A stretch of DNA of 64,000 nucleotides from JAJEEA01 sp965116765 (GCA_965116765.1 OZ220718.1:6014001-6078000); one strand, 5' to 3'. Counted from the stretch's first letter, positions 44,298-55,458 are shown. The notes: generated by a model not told the origin, from the letters alone. Translations and numbers: made by a program.

Positions 44298-44550
44298 TCG
44301 GGCGGCCCGCGACCGGTTTCGCCGGCCCGCGACCAACCAGCCGGGACGCCGCGCCTGCCCGAGAAGAACGTCGGGCGGCCCGCGACCGGTTCGTCCACCC
44401 GCGACCAGCTGCTCGGGACGCGGCGCCTGCTCGACAAGTACGTGGGCGGCCCGCGACCGGTTCGCCGACCCGCGACCCCTGCCGGGCGCCAAGCCCGTTT
44501 CTCGCGTGCCGCCCCGTTCTCGCGTGCCGCCCGGTTCCGGCGTGCGCCAC
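44298..44550 (+). repeat. 72/73-bp tandem repeat with a shorter repeat tail
   Basis: GGCGGCCCGCGACCGGTT recurs at about 44301, 44374 and 44446 as the head of about 2.7 imperfect 72/73-bp units, followed by three copies of a CGCGTGCCGCCC-type unit up to about 44550. Lies within the 486-base non-coding stretch before the thiolase gene; otherwise only a promoter is seen there. Confidence 0.75.
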
Positions 44551-44683
44551 TCCCTCCGCCCGTTGCGCCAATCGTCCCGCTCGCACAGTCCGCGTCCCAG
44601 AGCAGCCCGTGACAGTGACCCTCGGCGCAACTCTCCTCCCGCAACCACTCGACGCGTGCGCCCGTTCCCCCGGGCCGCCCACG

Positions 44684-44689
44684 TATAAT
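44684..44689 (+). promoter_or_regulatory. -10 box (TATAAT) for the thiolase gene
   Basis: Consensus TATAAT, 34 bases before ATG 44724. It overlaps an in-frame ATG at 44688, which therefore cannot be the start of translation. Confidence 0.55.
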
Positions 44690-44723
44690 GGGTGCCTTTC
44701 GCCTGCGAACGGTGCCTTCGACC

Positions 44724-45929
44724 ATGACCGACGCCTACATCTACGACGGAGTTCGCACCCCGTTCGGCCGCCACGCCGGGGGGCTCTCGCCCGTGCGCCC
44801 CGACGACCTGCTGGCCGGCCCCATCGCCACCCTGATGGCGCGCAGCCCGTTCAAGCCCGAGGACGTCGAGGACGTCATCGTCGGGTGCACGAACCAGGCC
44901 GGCGAGGACTGCCGCAACGTCGCGAGGCGGGCCGGGCTGCTCGCCGGGCTGCCGGTGGAGGTGGCGGGCATGACCGTCAACCGGCTGTGCGCGAGCGGGC
45001 TCGCCGCGGTGGTCGACGCGTCTCGCGCCGTCGCCTGCGGCCAGGGTGAGGTGTTCGTCGCGGGCGGGGTCGAGAGCATGAGCCGGGCCCCGTTCGTGAT
45101 GTCGAAGTCGGAGCGGGCCTTCGGGCGACAGCTCACGGTGCACGACAGCACCCTGGGGTCGCGGTTCTCGAACCCCCGGACCACCGCGCAGTACGGCGAC
45201 CACGCGATGCCGGAGACCGCCGACAACGTCGCCGCCGACCTCGGCATCACCCGTGCCGACAGCGACCGCTTCGCCCTCGCGTCGCAGCAGCGCTTCGCCG
45301 CCGCCAAGGCCGAGTGCTTCTACAAGGACGAGCTCGACCCGGTGACGGTGCCGGGGCGGAAGCGCGGCCAGGAGACGGTGGTCGCCGACGACGAGCATCC
45401 CCGGCCCGGCACCTCGATCGAGAAGCTGGCCGCGCTGCGCCCCCTCTTCGACGGCGGGGTGGTGACGGCGGGCAACGCTTCGGGCATCAACGACGGGGCC
45501 GCCGCCCTCGTCGTCGGCAGCCGCGCCGCCGGCGAGCGGGCGGGGGCAACGCCGCTCGCCCGCGTTGTCGCGGCCGCGGCGGCGGGGGTCGAGCCGCGGG
45601 TCATGGGCCTGGGGCCGGTGCCCGCGAGCCGCAAGGCGCTGGCGCGGGCGGGGCTGTCGCTGGCCGACATGGACGTCATCGAGATCAACGAGGCCTTCGC
45701 CACCCAGGTGCTGGGCTGCCTGAAGGCGCTCGGGATCGACCAGGACGACAGCCGCGTCAACCCGAACGGGGGCGCCATCGCCGTCGGCCATCCCCTGGGC
45801 GCCTCCGGCGCGCGGCTGACGCTGACCGCGGTCCGCCAGCTGCGCCGGTGCCAGGGGCGCTACGCCCTCGTGACCCTGTGCATCGGCGTCGGCCAGGGGC
45901 TCGCGGCGGTGCTGGAGCGGGTGTCCTGA
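44724..45929 (+). CDS. Thiolase (acetyl-CoA C-acyltransferase)
   Basis: 401 residues. Active Cys in VNRLCASGLAAV, family segments GGVESMSRAPFVM, NEAFATQVLG, NPNGGAIAVGHPLGASGAR and the second Cys in TLCIGVGQG. Makes or cleaves 3-oxoacyl-CoA; the sequence could be PhaA/AtoB (acetoacetyl-CoA) or PcaF-like (3-oxoadipyl-CoA). A PHA locus 15 kb downstream could use acetoacetyl-CoA, but no PhaB reductase is present here. Next gene starts 14 bases later. Confidence 0.92.
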   Translation: MTDAYIYDGVRTPFGRHAGGLSPVRPDDLLAGPIATLMARSPFKPEDVEDVIVGCTNQAGEDCRNVARRAGLLAGLPVEVAGMTVNRLCASGLAAVVDASRAVACGQGEVFVAGGVESMSRAPFVMSKSERAFGRQLTVHDSTLGSRFSNPRTTAQYGDHAMPETADNVAADLGITRADSDRFALASQQRFAAAKAECFYKDELDPVTVPGRKRGQETVVADDEHPRPGTSIEKLAALRPLFDGGVVTAGNASGINDGAAALVVGSRAAGERAGATPLARVVAAAAAGVEPRVMGLGPVPASRKALARAGLSLADMDVIEINEAFATQVLGCLKALGIDQDDSRVNPNGGAIAVGHPLGASGARLTLTAVRQLRRCQGRYALVTLCIGVGQGLAAVLERVS

Positions 45930-45943
45930 CGGGACGCCCAGCC

Positions 45944-47385
45944 ATGGCTGACGAGCCCGCCGCCTCGCCCCCCGCGTCTCCCTCAAGCCCTTGCGGCTCT
46001 TGGCGCTGGTGGCGATCTACGTGGCCATCGCCCACGTGCTGCCGCCGCCCGACGGGATCGAGCCGCAGGACTGGCGGCTGGTCGGCGTCTTCTTCGCCAC
46101 CATCGGGGGGCTGATGCTGCAGCCCATGCCCGGGTCGCAGGTGGTGCTGGTGGGCATCGCCGGCATGGTCGTCCTCGGCGGCCTGCCCATGGACCGGGCC
46201 CTGAGCGGCTACTCGGCGCCGACGGTGTGGATGGTGCTGATGGCGATGCTCATGTCGCGCGCCCTGCGCGACTCGGGGCTCGCCCGCCGCATCGCCCTCT
46301 GGTTCATCCGGGCCATCGGCCGGACGTCGCTCGGCCTCGGCTACGCCATGCACCTGACCGACCTCACCCTGGCGACGGGGGTGCCCTCGATCACGGCGCG
46401 GTCGGCCAGCATCGTCTTCCCCATCGCCCGCAGCATCAGCAGCCTCTACAAGTCGCACCCCGGCCCGTCGTCGGCCATCCTCGGCACGTTCCTGATGACC
46501 TGCATGTACCAGGGCAGCGTCATCGCGTCGGCGATGTTCTACTACAGCAGCGCCGCCAACCTGCTGCTCGGGGAGCTGGCGGCGGAGTACGCCGGGGTGA
46601 CCATCACCTGGGCGAGCTGGTTCACGGCGGGCCTCCTGCCGGGGCTCGTGGCCAGCGTCTTCGTGCCGTGGCTCGTGTACCGGGTGATACCGCCGTCGCT
46701 CAAGAAGACCCCGGCCGCCGCCGAGTTCGCCGACGAGCAGCTCGCCGAGCTCGGCCCCATCCGCGGCCGCGAGGCGGTGGTGGGGGGGGTGTTCGTCGGG
46801 CTCATCGGCTTCTGGGTCCTCTCGTCCTACGTGGCCTGGCTCTCGCCGACGCTGGTCGCCCTCATCGGCATCGCGGTGCTCTTCACGACCCAGGCCCTGA
46901 CGTGGGACAGCGCCCTCTCGGAACGGTCCGCGTGGGACATCTTCGTGTGGTACGGCGGCCTCCTGATGATGGGCGGGGTGCTGAACGACACCGGCGTCGC
47001 GACCCTCTTCGCGGAGTGGTTCGGCTCGTGGTTCACCGGCGTGCCCTGGGCCGTCGTCTTCGTCGCGACCCTCGTCATCTACTTCTACGCGCACTACTTC
47101 TTCGCGAGCACCACCGTCCACGCCCTCGCCATGTACCCGCCGTTCCTCGCCCTGCTCGTCGGGGTGGGGGCGCCGGCCCCGGTGGTCGTCTACAGCCTCG
47201 TGTACATCAACAACCTGACGGCGGGGCTGACCCACTACGGGACGACGACCTCGCCCATCATCTTCGTCGAGGGCTACGTCAGCCTGAAGGACTGGTGGCG
47301 GGTCGGCTTCCACGCGTCGGTGGCGAACCTGGCGATCTGGATCCCGGTGGGGCTGCTGTGGTGGAAGATTCTCGGGCTGTGGTGA
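45944..47385 (+). pseudogene. DASS/SLC13 anion transporter, probable homopolymer frameshift near start
   Basis: About 480 residues if corrected. The best start, ATG 45944, is followed by a C6 run (45968-45973); adding one base joins MADEPAASPPRVSLKPLRLL smoothly to the transporter. As printed, only TTG 45991 opens the transporter frame, which would lose about 16 residues but no helix. Eleven or so helices; DASS motif SPIIFVEGYVSLKDWWRVGFHAS (second anion-site) and TLATGVPSITARSAS. Imports C4-dicarboxylates, citrate or sulfate. Its last 100 bases are duplicated downstream. Confidence 0.75.
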
Positions 47386-47390
47386 GCCGT

Positions 47391-47580
47391 TACGGGACGA
47401 CGGCCCATCATCTTCGTCGAGGGCTACGTCAGCCTGAAGGACTGGTGGCGGGTCGGCTTCCACGCGTCGGTGGCGAACCTGGCGGGATCCGGCGCTCGTG
47501 GCGGGCTTGTCGTTCGCGGCGGCGTGCGGTGTCGGCACCCACCCGCGCCGGTGGACCTGCTCGTGACGGCCGTCGGGCCG
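47391..47580 (+). repeat. Scar of a tandem duplication
   Basis: 47391-47484 repeats the 3' end of the transporter gene (47236-47334) with one 5-base loss; 47491-47578 repeats, with several changes, the first codons of the next gene (47623-47712). The order is the same as in the genes, so this is a leftover of a duplicated gene junction with the interior lost. Confidence 0.8.
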
Positions 47581-47591
47581 GGGGGGAGCTC

Positions 47592-49091
<1,500 letters not shown>

Positions 49092-49150
49092 TGGGCTCTG
49101 ACGTGACCCCGGCGCGGCGGGGCAACATTCCCCGTGCAGCTCCGGCGTTA

Positions 49151-49347
49151 GTCTCCTCATGGACAGGCGCAGGCTCCCTGTCGGCATCCAGACGTTTCCA
49201 GCCTGAGTCTCCTCATGGATAGGCGCAGGCTCCCTGTCGGCATCCAGACGTTCCGGGAGATCCGGGAGTCGCACGATCCACCTGATCGGGGTGGAGATCG
49301 GCGCCGACTCGCGCGACATCGTCGCGTTCGAGACCGAGCTCGCTTGA
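49151..49347 (+). pseudogene. Gutted AAA-ATPase/PD-(D/E)XK gene: only the ends remain
   Basis: Two tandem 56-bp copies (49151-49206, 49207-) each begin MDRRRLPVGIQTF, the start of the AAA_like/DUF1703 family. The second continues REIRES and then meets, in another frame, IHLIGVEIGADSRDIVAFET and a TGA at 49345-49347, the end of the PD-(D/E)XK nuclease part of the same family. The middle, several hundred codons, is gone. Confidence 0.65.
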
Positions 49348-49392
49348 GTGATAGCGTGGTTGCCGAGGATGAGGAATTAGGAGAGGCCGGGT

Positions 49393-49779
49393 TCACTTGA
49401 GATCGACTAGGCTCACCTTGACCAGGCGATGGCCCACGAGATCGACGACGGCCTGGGCCTGCTCCAACGGAATGTAGCCAATCAGTGGCTCGTACCGTCC
49501 GTCGGTCGGGTCCATGTCGATGAACAGCACCTCGGTCAGGACCGGCCGGAACCGCTCCATGCGCAAGAGGACCGGCCCGCAAATCTCGCCGCTGATGACG
49601 GCCTGATTCGCGACTTGCACGTCGACGGTATCGAGCCGCGTCAGCCCACCGAGGCGATCGCGCCAGGCGTTCGGCAACGTCAGATACGCGGCCCCGGTGT
49701 CGACCAGGGCGTCACAACGGATGCTGAAGGTCGCGTCGGTGCCGTTCTCTATCGTGGTCTCGACGTTGATACGGCCCAT
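49393..49779 (-). CDS. Small retropepsin-like aspartic protease
   Basis: 128 residues. ALVDTGAAYLTLP carries the catalytic Asp-Thr-Gly, followed by a beta-rich body and PLIGYIPLEQAQAVVD near the end. A single-domain clan AA protein of the type that must dimerise. No signal peptide, no neighbours of related function. Compare the two-domain exported version at 11000-12502. Confidence 0.8.
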   Translation of the reverse strand: MGRINVETTIENGTDATFSIRCDALVDTGAAYLTLPNAWRDRLGGLTRLDTVDVQVANQAVISGEICGPVLLRMERFRPVLTEVLFIDMDPTDGRYEPLIGYIPLEQAQAVVDLVGHRLVKVSLVDLK

Positions 49780-49958
49780 GGGCGCCCTCCCCGCCAACCA
49801 GTGTAACGCGGACCTCGGTCCGTGGTGGGTGCCTGGGCGGGCTGTGCACACGATGAGCCCTCCGGTTGGTCCCGGGGGAACCTGTCGCTGTCGGCCTGAG
49901 GAGGCTGTCGAGCGCCGAGGCTGGCCGCGGTCCTGGTCGGCGGCTCCTGCTGAAGGGC

Positions 49959-52658
49959 TCAGTCCGCGCGCAGCGTCGCCAGCGGGTCGGCCTTCGCCGC
50001 GCGGCGTGACGGCACGAGGCAGGCGAGGAGAGCCGCGCCCGCCAGCACGAGGCCCGTCACGGTGAACACGACCGGGTCGGTCGGACTGACGTCGACGAGG
50101 AAGCCGGCGGTGAGCCGCGTGGCGGCGACGGCCGCGACGGCGCCGAGGGCCAGGCCGAGCGTCGTCAGGGCCAGCCCGCGGCCGAGGGCGAGCCGGGTGA
50201 TGGCGGCCGAGGTGGCGCCGAGGGCGGCGCGGATGCCGAACTCCTGCCTGCGCCGGGCTACCGCGTGGGACACCACGCCGTAGAGCCCGACCGCGGCGAG
50301 GAGCAGGCCGAGGGCGCCGAACGACCCGATGAGGGCGGCGCCGATGCGCACGCCCGCGAGCATCGGGTGGGAGCGCACCGCGGCGTCCATGCCGCCGGCA
50401 TCGAGGATCGCCAGGGTGGGGTCTCGCCGGCGGATGGTCTCGGTGACCATCGCCGTGGCGGCGCCCGCGGGTCCGTCGGTGTGCACGTGCAGCGTGGCCC
50501 GCCAGCGGAGCCGGTGGCCGAACGCGTAGAGCACGAAGGGCGGCCGGTCGAAGGGCGTCTGCCCCATGTGGGCGTCGCGCACCACGCCGATCACCTCGAA
50601 CGGCGCGCCGCCGGCGTCGGCGTCGACGATGCGCCGGCCGAGCGCGTCCCGTCCCGGCCAGAGCTGCCGCGCCGCGCGTTCGCTGACCAGCGCGACGCGC
50701 CGGTCGCCGGCCGCGTCCTCCTCGCGGAAGCCGCGGCCGCGGGTCACGGGAATGCCGAGGGTGTCGAAGTAGCGCGGGTCGACGTGGTTCACCGCGACGT
50801 TTGCGGCGTCGGGCTCGGGCGCGGCGCCGCCGTCGAGGGTGAACACGCTCCCCGAGCTGCCGCCCGGCGCCAGCGGCGCGCGGCGCGCCCAGCTCGCGGA
50901 CCTCACGCCGGGCAGGGCGGCGACGTCGTCGACGATCTCCCGGTAGAACGCGCGGGCCTGCTCCGGGTCGTACCCCTGGGCGAGGGGATCGACGGACAGC
51001 ACCAGGAGATTGTCGGTCCGGAAGCCGAAGTCGATGGCGGCGGCGTTCCTGCCGCTCTGCACGAAGAGGCCCGCGCAGACGAGGAGCACCATGGAGACCG
51101 CGACCTGGACCACGACGAGCCCGTTCGTCAGGCGCCGTCCGGGGGCGCCGCCGCCGTCGTCGCGGCCGCCGGAGCCGATGGCGCGCGCGAGGTCGATCCG
51201 GGTCGAGCGCAACGCCGGCGCGAGGCCCGCCAGCATCCCGGCCGCCAGCGCGATCGCCGCGGTGGACGCGAACACCCGCCAGTCGAGGGACGGAGCCAGC
51301 GCCAAGTGCTCCACGCCGGTGGCCGCAGCGAGGGCTGCGACGACGAGATCGGCGGCCCAGAGCGCGACGATCCCCCCGCCGGCCCCGGCGATCAGCGCCA
51401 GCAGCACGCTCTCGGTGAGCAACTGCCGTACGAGCCGCCGCCGGGTCGCCCCCAGACCCACGCGCAGGGCCATCTCCTGCCGCCGCACGATTCCGCGGCC
51501 GACGAGGAGGGTGCCGACGTTCGCGACGGCGACGAGCAGCACGAGCGACGCGATGGCCATGACCACGCCCACGAGCGGCCTCGCGTGGCGCGATGCACCG
51601 GGTTCCGGCCTCGCGTGACGCTCGGGGACGACGTAGAGCCGGCTGTGGCGGCTCGCGTCGGGATGCTCCGCGGCCAGCGTGGCGGCGAGCACGTCGAGCT
51701 CGGCGGCGGCCTCGGTGACGGTCGCGCCGGTCCGCAGCCGTCCCGTCAGCACGAAGCGCTCCGGGAGGCGGTTGGTCAGGAGCCCGGCCCACCCCGCTTC
51801 GGCGAGCGCGCCCTCGGTGGCGGGGACGAAGAGCTCCGCGGGCACCACGCCGCCCGCCCCGGTGAAGGCCTCCGGAGTGACTCCGACGACCGTCATGGTC
51901 GCCGGTCCGACGCGCACGACCCGCCCGAGCACTTCCGGAACCCCGCCGAAGCGCGTCTGCCACGCGCGATGCGTCAGGACGACGTACGGGGCGTCGCCGG
52001 GCCGCTGCCCTTCGCCCGGGAGGAACGTGCGCCCGCGCTCGGCCCTCACCTGCAGGACGTCGAAGTAGTTGTCGCTGACGTACTCGATCCGGATCCGCTC
52101 CGCCGCGCCGCCGTCGAACGACACCAGCGGCTCCGCCGGGCTGCGCGCGGCGAGGCCCTCGAAGACGTCGCTGCGCTCCCGGTAGTCGAGGTACTCGGGA
52201 TACGACAGGCCGTGCGGGAACTCCGCGGTGTGCTCGTCGAGCTGCGCCACGACCACCAGCTCGTCGGGGTCGGGCACCGGCAGGGGCTGGAAGAGCAGCG
52301 CGTTCGCGACGGCGACGACCGCCACGGTGGCCCCGATGCCGATCGACAGGGCCAGCACCGCCGTCGCCGCGAACCCGGGACGCCGCGCGAGGCCGCGCAC
52401 GCCGATGCGCAGGTCGGTCCGCAGGTCGTCCAGCCAGGGCAGGCCGCGCTGGTCGCGCAGCGCCTCCATCGCCTGCGGAAAGCCGCCGAGGTGCGCGCGC
52501 GCCAGCCGCGCCGCCTCTGCCCGCGGGTGGCCCCTGGCGCGAAGCTCCTCCTCTGCCCGCTCGAGGTGGAATTGCAGCTCGCTCTCGAGATCCTGATCGA
52601 TCCGGTAACGCCGGAACGCGCCCCAAAGACGCCGCAGCCACATCAGGCAAACCCTCAT
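49959..52658 (-). CDS. ADOP-family ABC-type permease (MacB-like)
   Basis: 899 residues. N-terminal cytoplasmic segment RRYRIDQDLESELQFHLERA and LARAHLGGFPQAMEAL are typical of acidobacterial duplicated orphan permeases. Two halves each with an FtsX-like layout: membrane helix, large periplasmic MacB-like domain, then three helices (first group about residues 390-500, second about 790-899, ending ACLVPSRRAAKADPLATLRAD). No ATPase is encoded beside it, hence orphan. Start at ATG 52658 is supported by GGGGAG seven bases upstream. Cotranscribed with PadR. Confidence 0.92.
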   Translation of the reverse strand: MRVCLMWLRRLWGAFRRYRIDQDLESELQFHLERAEEELRARGHPRAEAARLARAHLGGFPQAMEALRDQRGLPWLDDLRTDLRIGVRGLARRPGFAATAVLALSIGIGATVAVVAVANALLFQPLPVPDPDELVVVAQLDEHTAEFPHGLSYPEYLDYRERSDVFEGLAARSPAEPLVSFDGGAAERIRIEYVSDNYFDVLQVRAERGRTFLPGEGQRPGDAPYVVLTHRAWQTRFGGVPEVLGRVVRVGPATMTVVGVTPEAFTGAGGVVPAELFVPATEGALAEAGWAGLLTNRLPERFVLTGRLRTGATVTEAAAELDVLAATLAAEHPDASRHSRLYVVPERHARPEPGASRHARPLVGVVMAIASLVLLVAVANVGTLLVGRGIVRRQEMALRVGLGATRRRLVRQLLTESVLLALIAGAGGGIVALWAADLVVAALAAATGVEHLALAPSLDWRVFASTAAIALAAGMLAGLAPALRSTRIDLARAIGSGGRDDGGGAPGRRLTNGLVVVQVAVSMVLLVCAGLFVQSGRNAAAIDFGFRTDNLLVLSVDPLAQGYDPEQARAFYREIVDDVAALPGVRSASWARRAPLAPGGSSGSVFTLDGGAAPEPDAANVAVNHVDPRYFDTLGIPVTRGRGFREEDAAGDRRVALVSERAARQLWPGRDALGRRIVDADAGGAPFEVIGVVRDAHMGQTPFDRPPFVLYAFGHRLRWRATLHVHTDGPAGAATAMVTETIRRRDPTLAILDAGGMDAAVRSHPMLAGVRIGAALIGSFGALGLLLAAVGLYGVVSHAVARRRQEFGIRAALGATSAAITRLALGRGLALTTLGLALGAVAAVAATRLTAGFLVDVSPTDPVVFTVTGLVLAGAALLACLVPSRRAAKADPLATLRAD

Positions 52659-52742
52659 CGTGATTCTCCCCGCCGACATGCCGTGTCCCCGGTTGGTCGT
52701 CCCGGCCGCGCAACCAGCGGCGCGGCGACTCGCGCGGTCTCG

Positions 52743-53111
52743 TCAGTGGCGACCGCCCCCTGTCGCCGCCGGTTCCTGAAAGAGCGCGTCGATGATGGAG
52801 ACCATCCGGTCCAGGCCGCGCTTCTCGGCGGCCACGTGCCGCCGCCCGGCCGGGGTGATCCCGTAGAACCGGGCGCGCCGATTCTTCTCGGTCGTGCCCC
52901 ACCGCCCCCGGACGAGGCCGCGCTGCTCCAGCCGCATCAGGGCGGGATAGAGCGTGCCCATGTTGAGGACGAGGGCGCCGCCCGAGACCTGCTCGAGCCT
53001 CGCCGCGATCGCGTAGCCGTGCGACGGGCCGAGCGAGACCAGCGTCTGCAGCACCATCAGGTCGAGGGTGCCGCGAAGGACCTCGGTCTTCGAGGGCTGT
53101 GTATTAGGCAT
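52743..53111 (-). CDS. PadR-family transcriptional regulator
   Basis: 122 residues. LRGTLDLMVLQTLVSLGPSHGYAIAARLE and MGTLYPALMRLEQRGLVRGRW are the winged-helix parts of PadR. Lies directly upstream of the ADOP permease and presumably represses both. Start taken as ATG 53111; a TTG at 53129 is in frame but would place the whole operator inside the gene. Confidence 0.92.
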   Translation of the reverse strand: MPNTQPSKTEVLRGTLDLMVLQTLVSLGPSHGYAIAARLEQVSGGALVLNMGTLYPALMRLEQRGLVRGRWGTTEKNRRARFYGITPAGRRHVAAEKRGLDRMVSIIDALFQEPAATGGGRH

Positions 53112-53148
53112 TCCAATGAAGCGTATCAACGCATCATTGGAATGTCAA
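53109..53148 (-). promoter_or_regulatory. PadR operator overlapping its promoter
   Basis: Perfect 11-bp inverted repeat CATTCCAATGA (53109-53119) / TCATTGGAATG (53134-53144), 14 bases apart. On the minus strand TTGACA (53143-53148) and TACGCT (53120-53125) with a 17-base spacer make a promoter whose -10 lies between the arms. One arm overlaps the ATG. Layout fits autorepression. Confidence 0.75.
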
Positions 53149-53241
53149 ATGGAGTGATCCGGGCTCCGGTGCGTGGGGGATGTACGTCAGGTCGCGTGCG
53201 AGGCGCGGGGAGGGATTGGGTGCCACACGGGCAGCGGCAGG

Positions 53242-53637
53242 CTACGGCGTCACGGTCAGCGGATGTCCGACGAGTCGCCGGTCATGTGTCAGGAGCTTCA
53301 GACCTTCTTCCTGGGCCTGCACGAGCAGGAGCTCGTCGAACGGGTCGCGGTGGGGGATGGGAACCTCGAGGCTCCGCGCGGCGTGGGCCGTGGTCATCGG
53401 CAGGAACGTCACATCCTGCCGTCCGAGTGCGGTGACGACATCCTCCGGGTCAAAGGGGCTCTTGCGGTCGCCGGACCCGTGTCGTGCGTGATACTTCAGT
53501 CGCATCTCCCAGATCGACACGGCGCTCACGTAGAGGCGCACGGCGTGCTTCTCGAAGAACCGACGCTCAGCGTTCCTGAAGCGGCCGAACGCTTCCATCA
53601 GGTCGAAGACGTAGGACGTGTCGAGCAGAACGCGCAC
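53242..53637 (-). CDS. PIN-domain toxin (VapC-like)
   Basis: 131 residues from GTG 53637. PIN acidic residues in LLDTSYVFDL, AVSIWEMRLK and HRDPFDELLLVQA; TFLPMTTAHA is typical of VapC. PIN toxins cleave tRNA or rRNA. Follows the antitoxin gene by six bases. Confidence 0.9.
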   Translation of the reverse strand: MRVLLDTSYVFDLMEAFGRFRNAERRFFEKHAVRLYVSAVSIWEMRLKYHARHGSGDRKSPFDPEDVVTALGRQDVTFLPMTTAHAARSLEVPIPHRDPFDELLLVQAQEEGLKLLTHDRRLVGHPLTVTP

Positions 53638-53643
53638 GATCCC

Positions 53644-53910
53644 CTATCCGTCTTCCGGCTCCAGACCGAGCACACGTCGGCTGAACGCCGGATCGTCGAA
53701 CTCCTCGGGCCAGCGCTCGCCATCTCCTTCGATGCCGAGCTCTCGGAGGGTTTCCTGCAGCTTCTCGAAGTCGATCGCCCCGCGCGGGCGGCAGCGCACC
53801 AACTCCACGGCGGGGACGCCGTGCTTGGTGATCACGACGCGCTCGCCCTTCTGGGCGGCCGCGATGAGTTCCGACAGTCGCGCCTTGGCTTCACGTACGG
53901 CGAGTTCCAT
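53644..53910 (-). CDS. Phd/YefM-family antitoxin
   Basis: 88 residues. ELAVREAKARLSELIAAAQKGERVVITKHGVPAVELV is the Phd/YefM DNA-binding fold; the rest is an acidic C-terminus that would mask the toxin. Upstream partner of the PIN toxin in one operon. Confidence 0.9.
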   Translation of the reverse strand: MELAVREAKARLSELIAAAQKGERVVITKHGVPAVELVRCRPRGAIDFEKLQETLRELGIEGDGERWPEEFDDPAFSRRVLGLEPEDG

Positions 53911-53986
53911 GTGGGGCCGTCTCCTCGTCCGGCTGACTCGGTCCACTATACGGCCGCTTCCGGGGAGAAACAAGACTACACCGTGA

Positions 53987-55192
53987 CTACATGGTCGGGT
54001 CGGCGGCCGGCGCCTCCGGCGCCAGGAGCGCCGCGAGCCGGCCGCCCGCGGCCACCGCGTCGGCGGCGCCGATCTCCAGCAACCGCTGGATGTAGTCGGG
54101 CTGGAACATCAGCAGGCTGAGCAGGTCGGGGCTCGTCGTCTCGCGCGACCCGAGGCCCCGGGTCATGTAGCGGAACGCCCGCGGGAGCTGCGGCTCGAAC
54201 TCGAGCGACAGCCGGCCGAGGTCCTCGGACGGGCGGATGACGACGAGCTCGACGGGGTACAGGCCCTGCCGGCGGTGGGGCGGCAGGTCCCGGAGCAGCG
54301 AGTTCAGGCGCTGCAGGGTCAGCCCGTCGTGGTCGAGGTCGTCGAGGAACATCGCGTTGAGGAGCTGTCCGCCGATCTGGGCGGGCGGCGGGTAGTCGTG
54401 GATGACGGGTCGGCTGGCCTCCTGCGTGATGCCGCGGTGGCGGTTCGAGACGGCGAGGATGCGCCGGGCGCCGAGGTGGATGGGGGCCGAGCAGGGGGCC
54501 ATCATGCGGATGCCGCCGTCGCCGTGCCAGCCGTCATCGAGCCGGACGGCGGGGAAGAAGAGGGGCAGGGCGGCCGAGGCCATGACGTGCTCGACGGTGA
54601 TGGCGACGTGGCGGCCGCGCCGATAGGGGCGGTTCCAGTCCGCGAGGTCCCCGCCCTGCACCCAGATCACCGACTGCCCGGTGCTGTAGCTGCTGGTGGA
54701 GACGGCGAGCGACCGCAGCCGGCCCGCCTCGAGGTTGCGCGCGATGCCCGCGATCTCGCCCTTGTGATTGGGCTTGAGTCGCTCGTGGAGGGAGGCGCGG
54801 AGGGGCGCGGTGTCGAGCAGACCCTTCACCCGCGGCGCGAACGTGGCGCCCCCCGACAGCAGCCGGATGCCCCAGCGCGCGACGAGGCCGGCGAGCGAGC
54901 CGCCGTCGACCCGGAAGACCCGGTCGACCCGCTGGCGCCGCCAGTGTTCGACGAGGTCGCGGATGGCCTCGGCCAGCGACCCCTCCCGGGCGGCCAGATA
55001 GGTGGCGTTGATGGCGCCCGCCGACGTCCCCATGAGGATGGGGAACCGCGCCGTCGGGTGGCGGCGGATCAACTCTCCCAGGAACCCGACCTGGTAGGCG
55101 GCGCGGGCGCCCCCGCCGACGAGGACGAGGGCGAGATCGTCCCGGGCGTGCGGGGGCGCATCCGGCGAACCGGGTGAGGAGGGCTTGTCCAC
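53987..55192 (-). CDS. Patatin-like phospholipase
   Basis: 401 residues from GTG 55192. ALVLVGGGARAAYQVGFLGEL (oxyanion), nucleophile GTSAGAINA, catalytic Asp in DGWHGDGGIR. No signal peptide, no beta-barrel. Lipid acyl hydrolase of the RssA/YlbK type. The upstream stretch holds a hairpin element. Confidence 0.9.
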   Translation of the reverse strand: MDKPSSPGSPDAPPHARDDLALVLVGGGARAAYQVGFLGELIRRHPTARFPILMGTSAGAINATYLAAREGSLAEAIRDLVEHWRRQRVDRVFRVDGGSLAGLVARWGIRLLSGGATFAPRVKGLLDTAPLRASLHERLKPNHKGEIAGIARNLEAGRLRSLAVSTSSYSTGQSVIWVQGGDLADWNRPYRRGRHVAITVEHVMASAALPLFFPAVRLDDGWHGDGGIRMMAPCSAPIHLGARRILAVSNRHRGITQEASRPVIHDYPPPAQIGGQLLNAMFLDDLDHDGLTLQRLNSLLRDLPPHRRQGLYPVELVVIRPSEDLGRLSLEFEPQLPRAFRYMTRGLGSRETTSPDLLSLLMFQPDYIQRLLEIGAADAVAAGGRLAALLAPEAPAADPTM

Positions 55193-55371
55193 GAGACGGT
55201 CGGCAGAACGCGGGTGCTCGGCCGCGGGGCGGCGCCAACGCCCGACGAGACGGGTTGGTGCGGTGGCGGCGCGCGGTGCGGCAGACCGTCGCGGAGAAGG
55301 CCTGCCTGGAACGGCCGCCCGCCGCGCCCGGTTTCACAGCCGGGCGCGGAGGGCGCTTCTGCGGCCGTCGG

Positions 55372-55458
55372 CTATCCCGCCCATCGTCGCCTGCGGCTCC
55401 GCCGGGCGCCCAACCAACCCTCCAGGAGTTCGCGCCGTTCTACGGCGCAGACTCCTAG
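55372..55458 (+). repeat. CTAG-type hairpin element, near-full copy
   Basis: Begins CTATCCCGCCC, carries GGGCGCCCAACCAACCC, ends with AGGAGTTCGCGCCG and CGGCGCAGACTCCTAG arms. Its last CTAG is shared with the MITE that follows. The 180 bases before it (55193-55371) hold nothing recognisable. Confidence 0.8.

Noticed and set aside
44298..44550. Possible CRISPR array
   Set aside because: Units are 72/73 bp, adjacent and diverging, without constant repeats and unique spacers; no cas genes.
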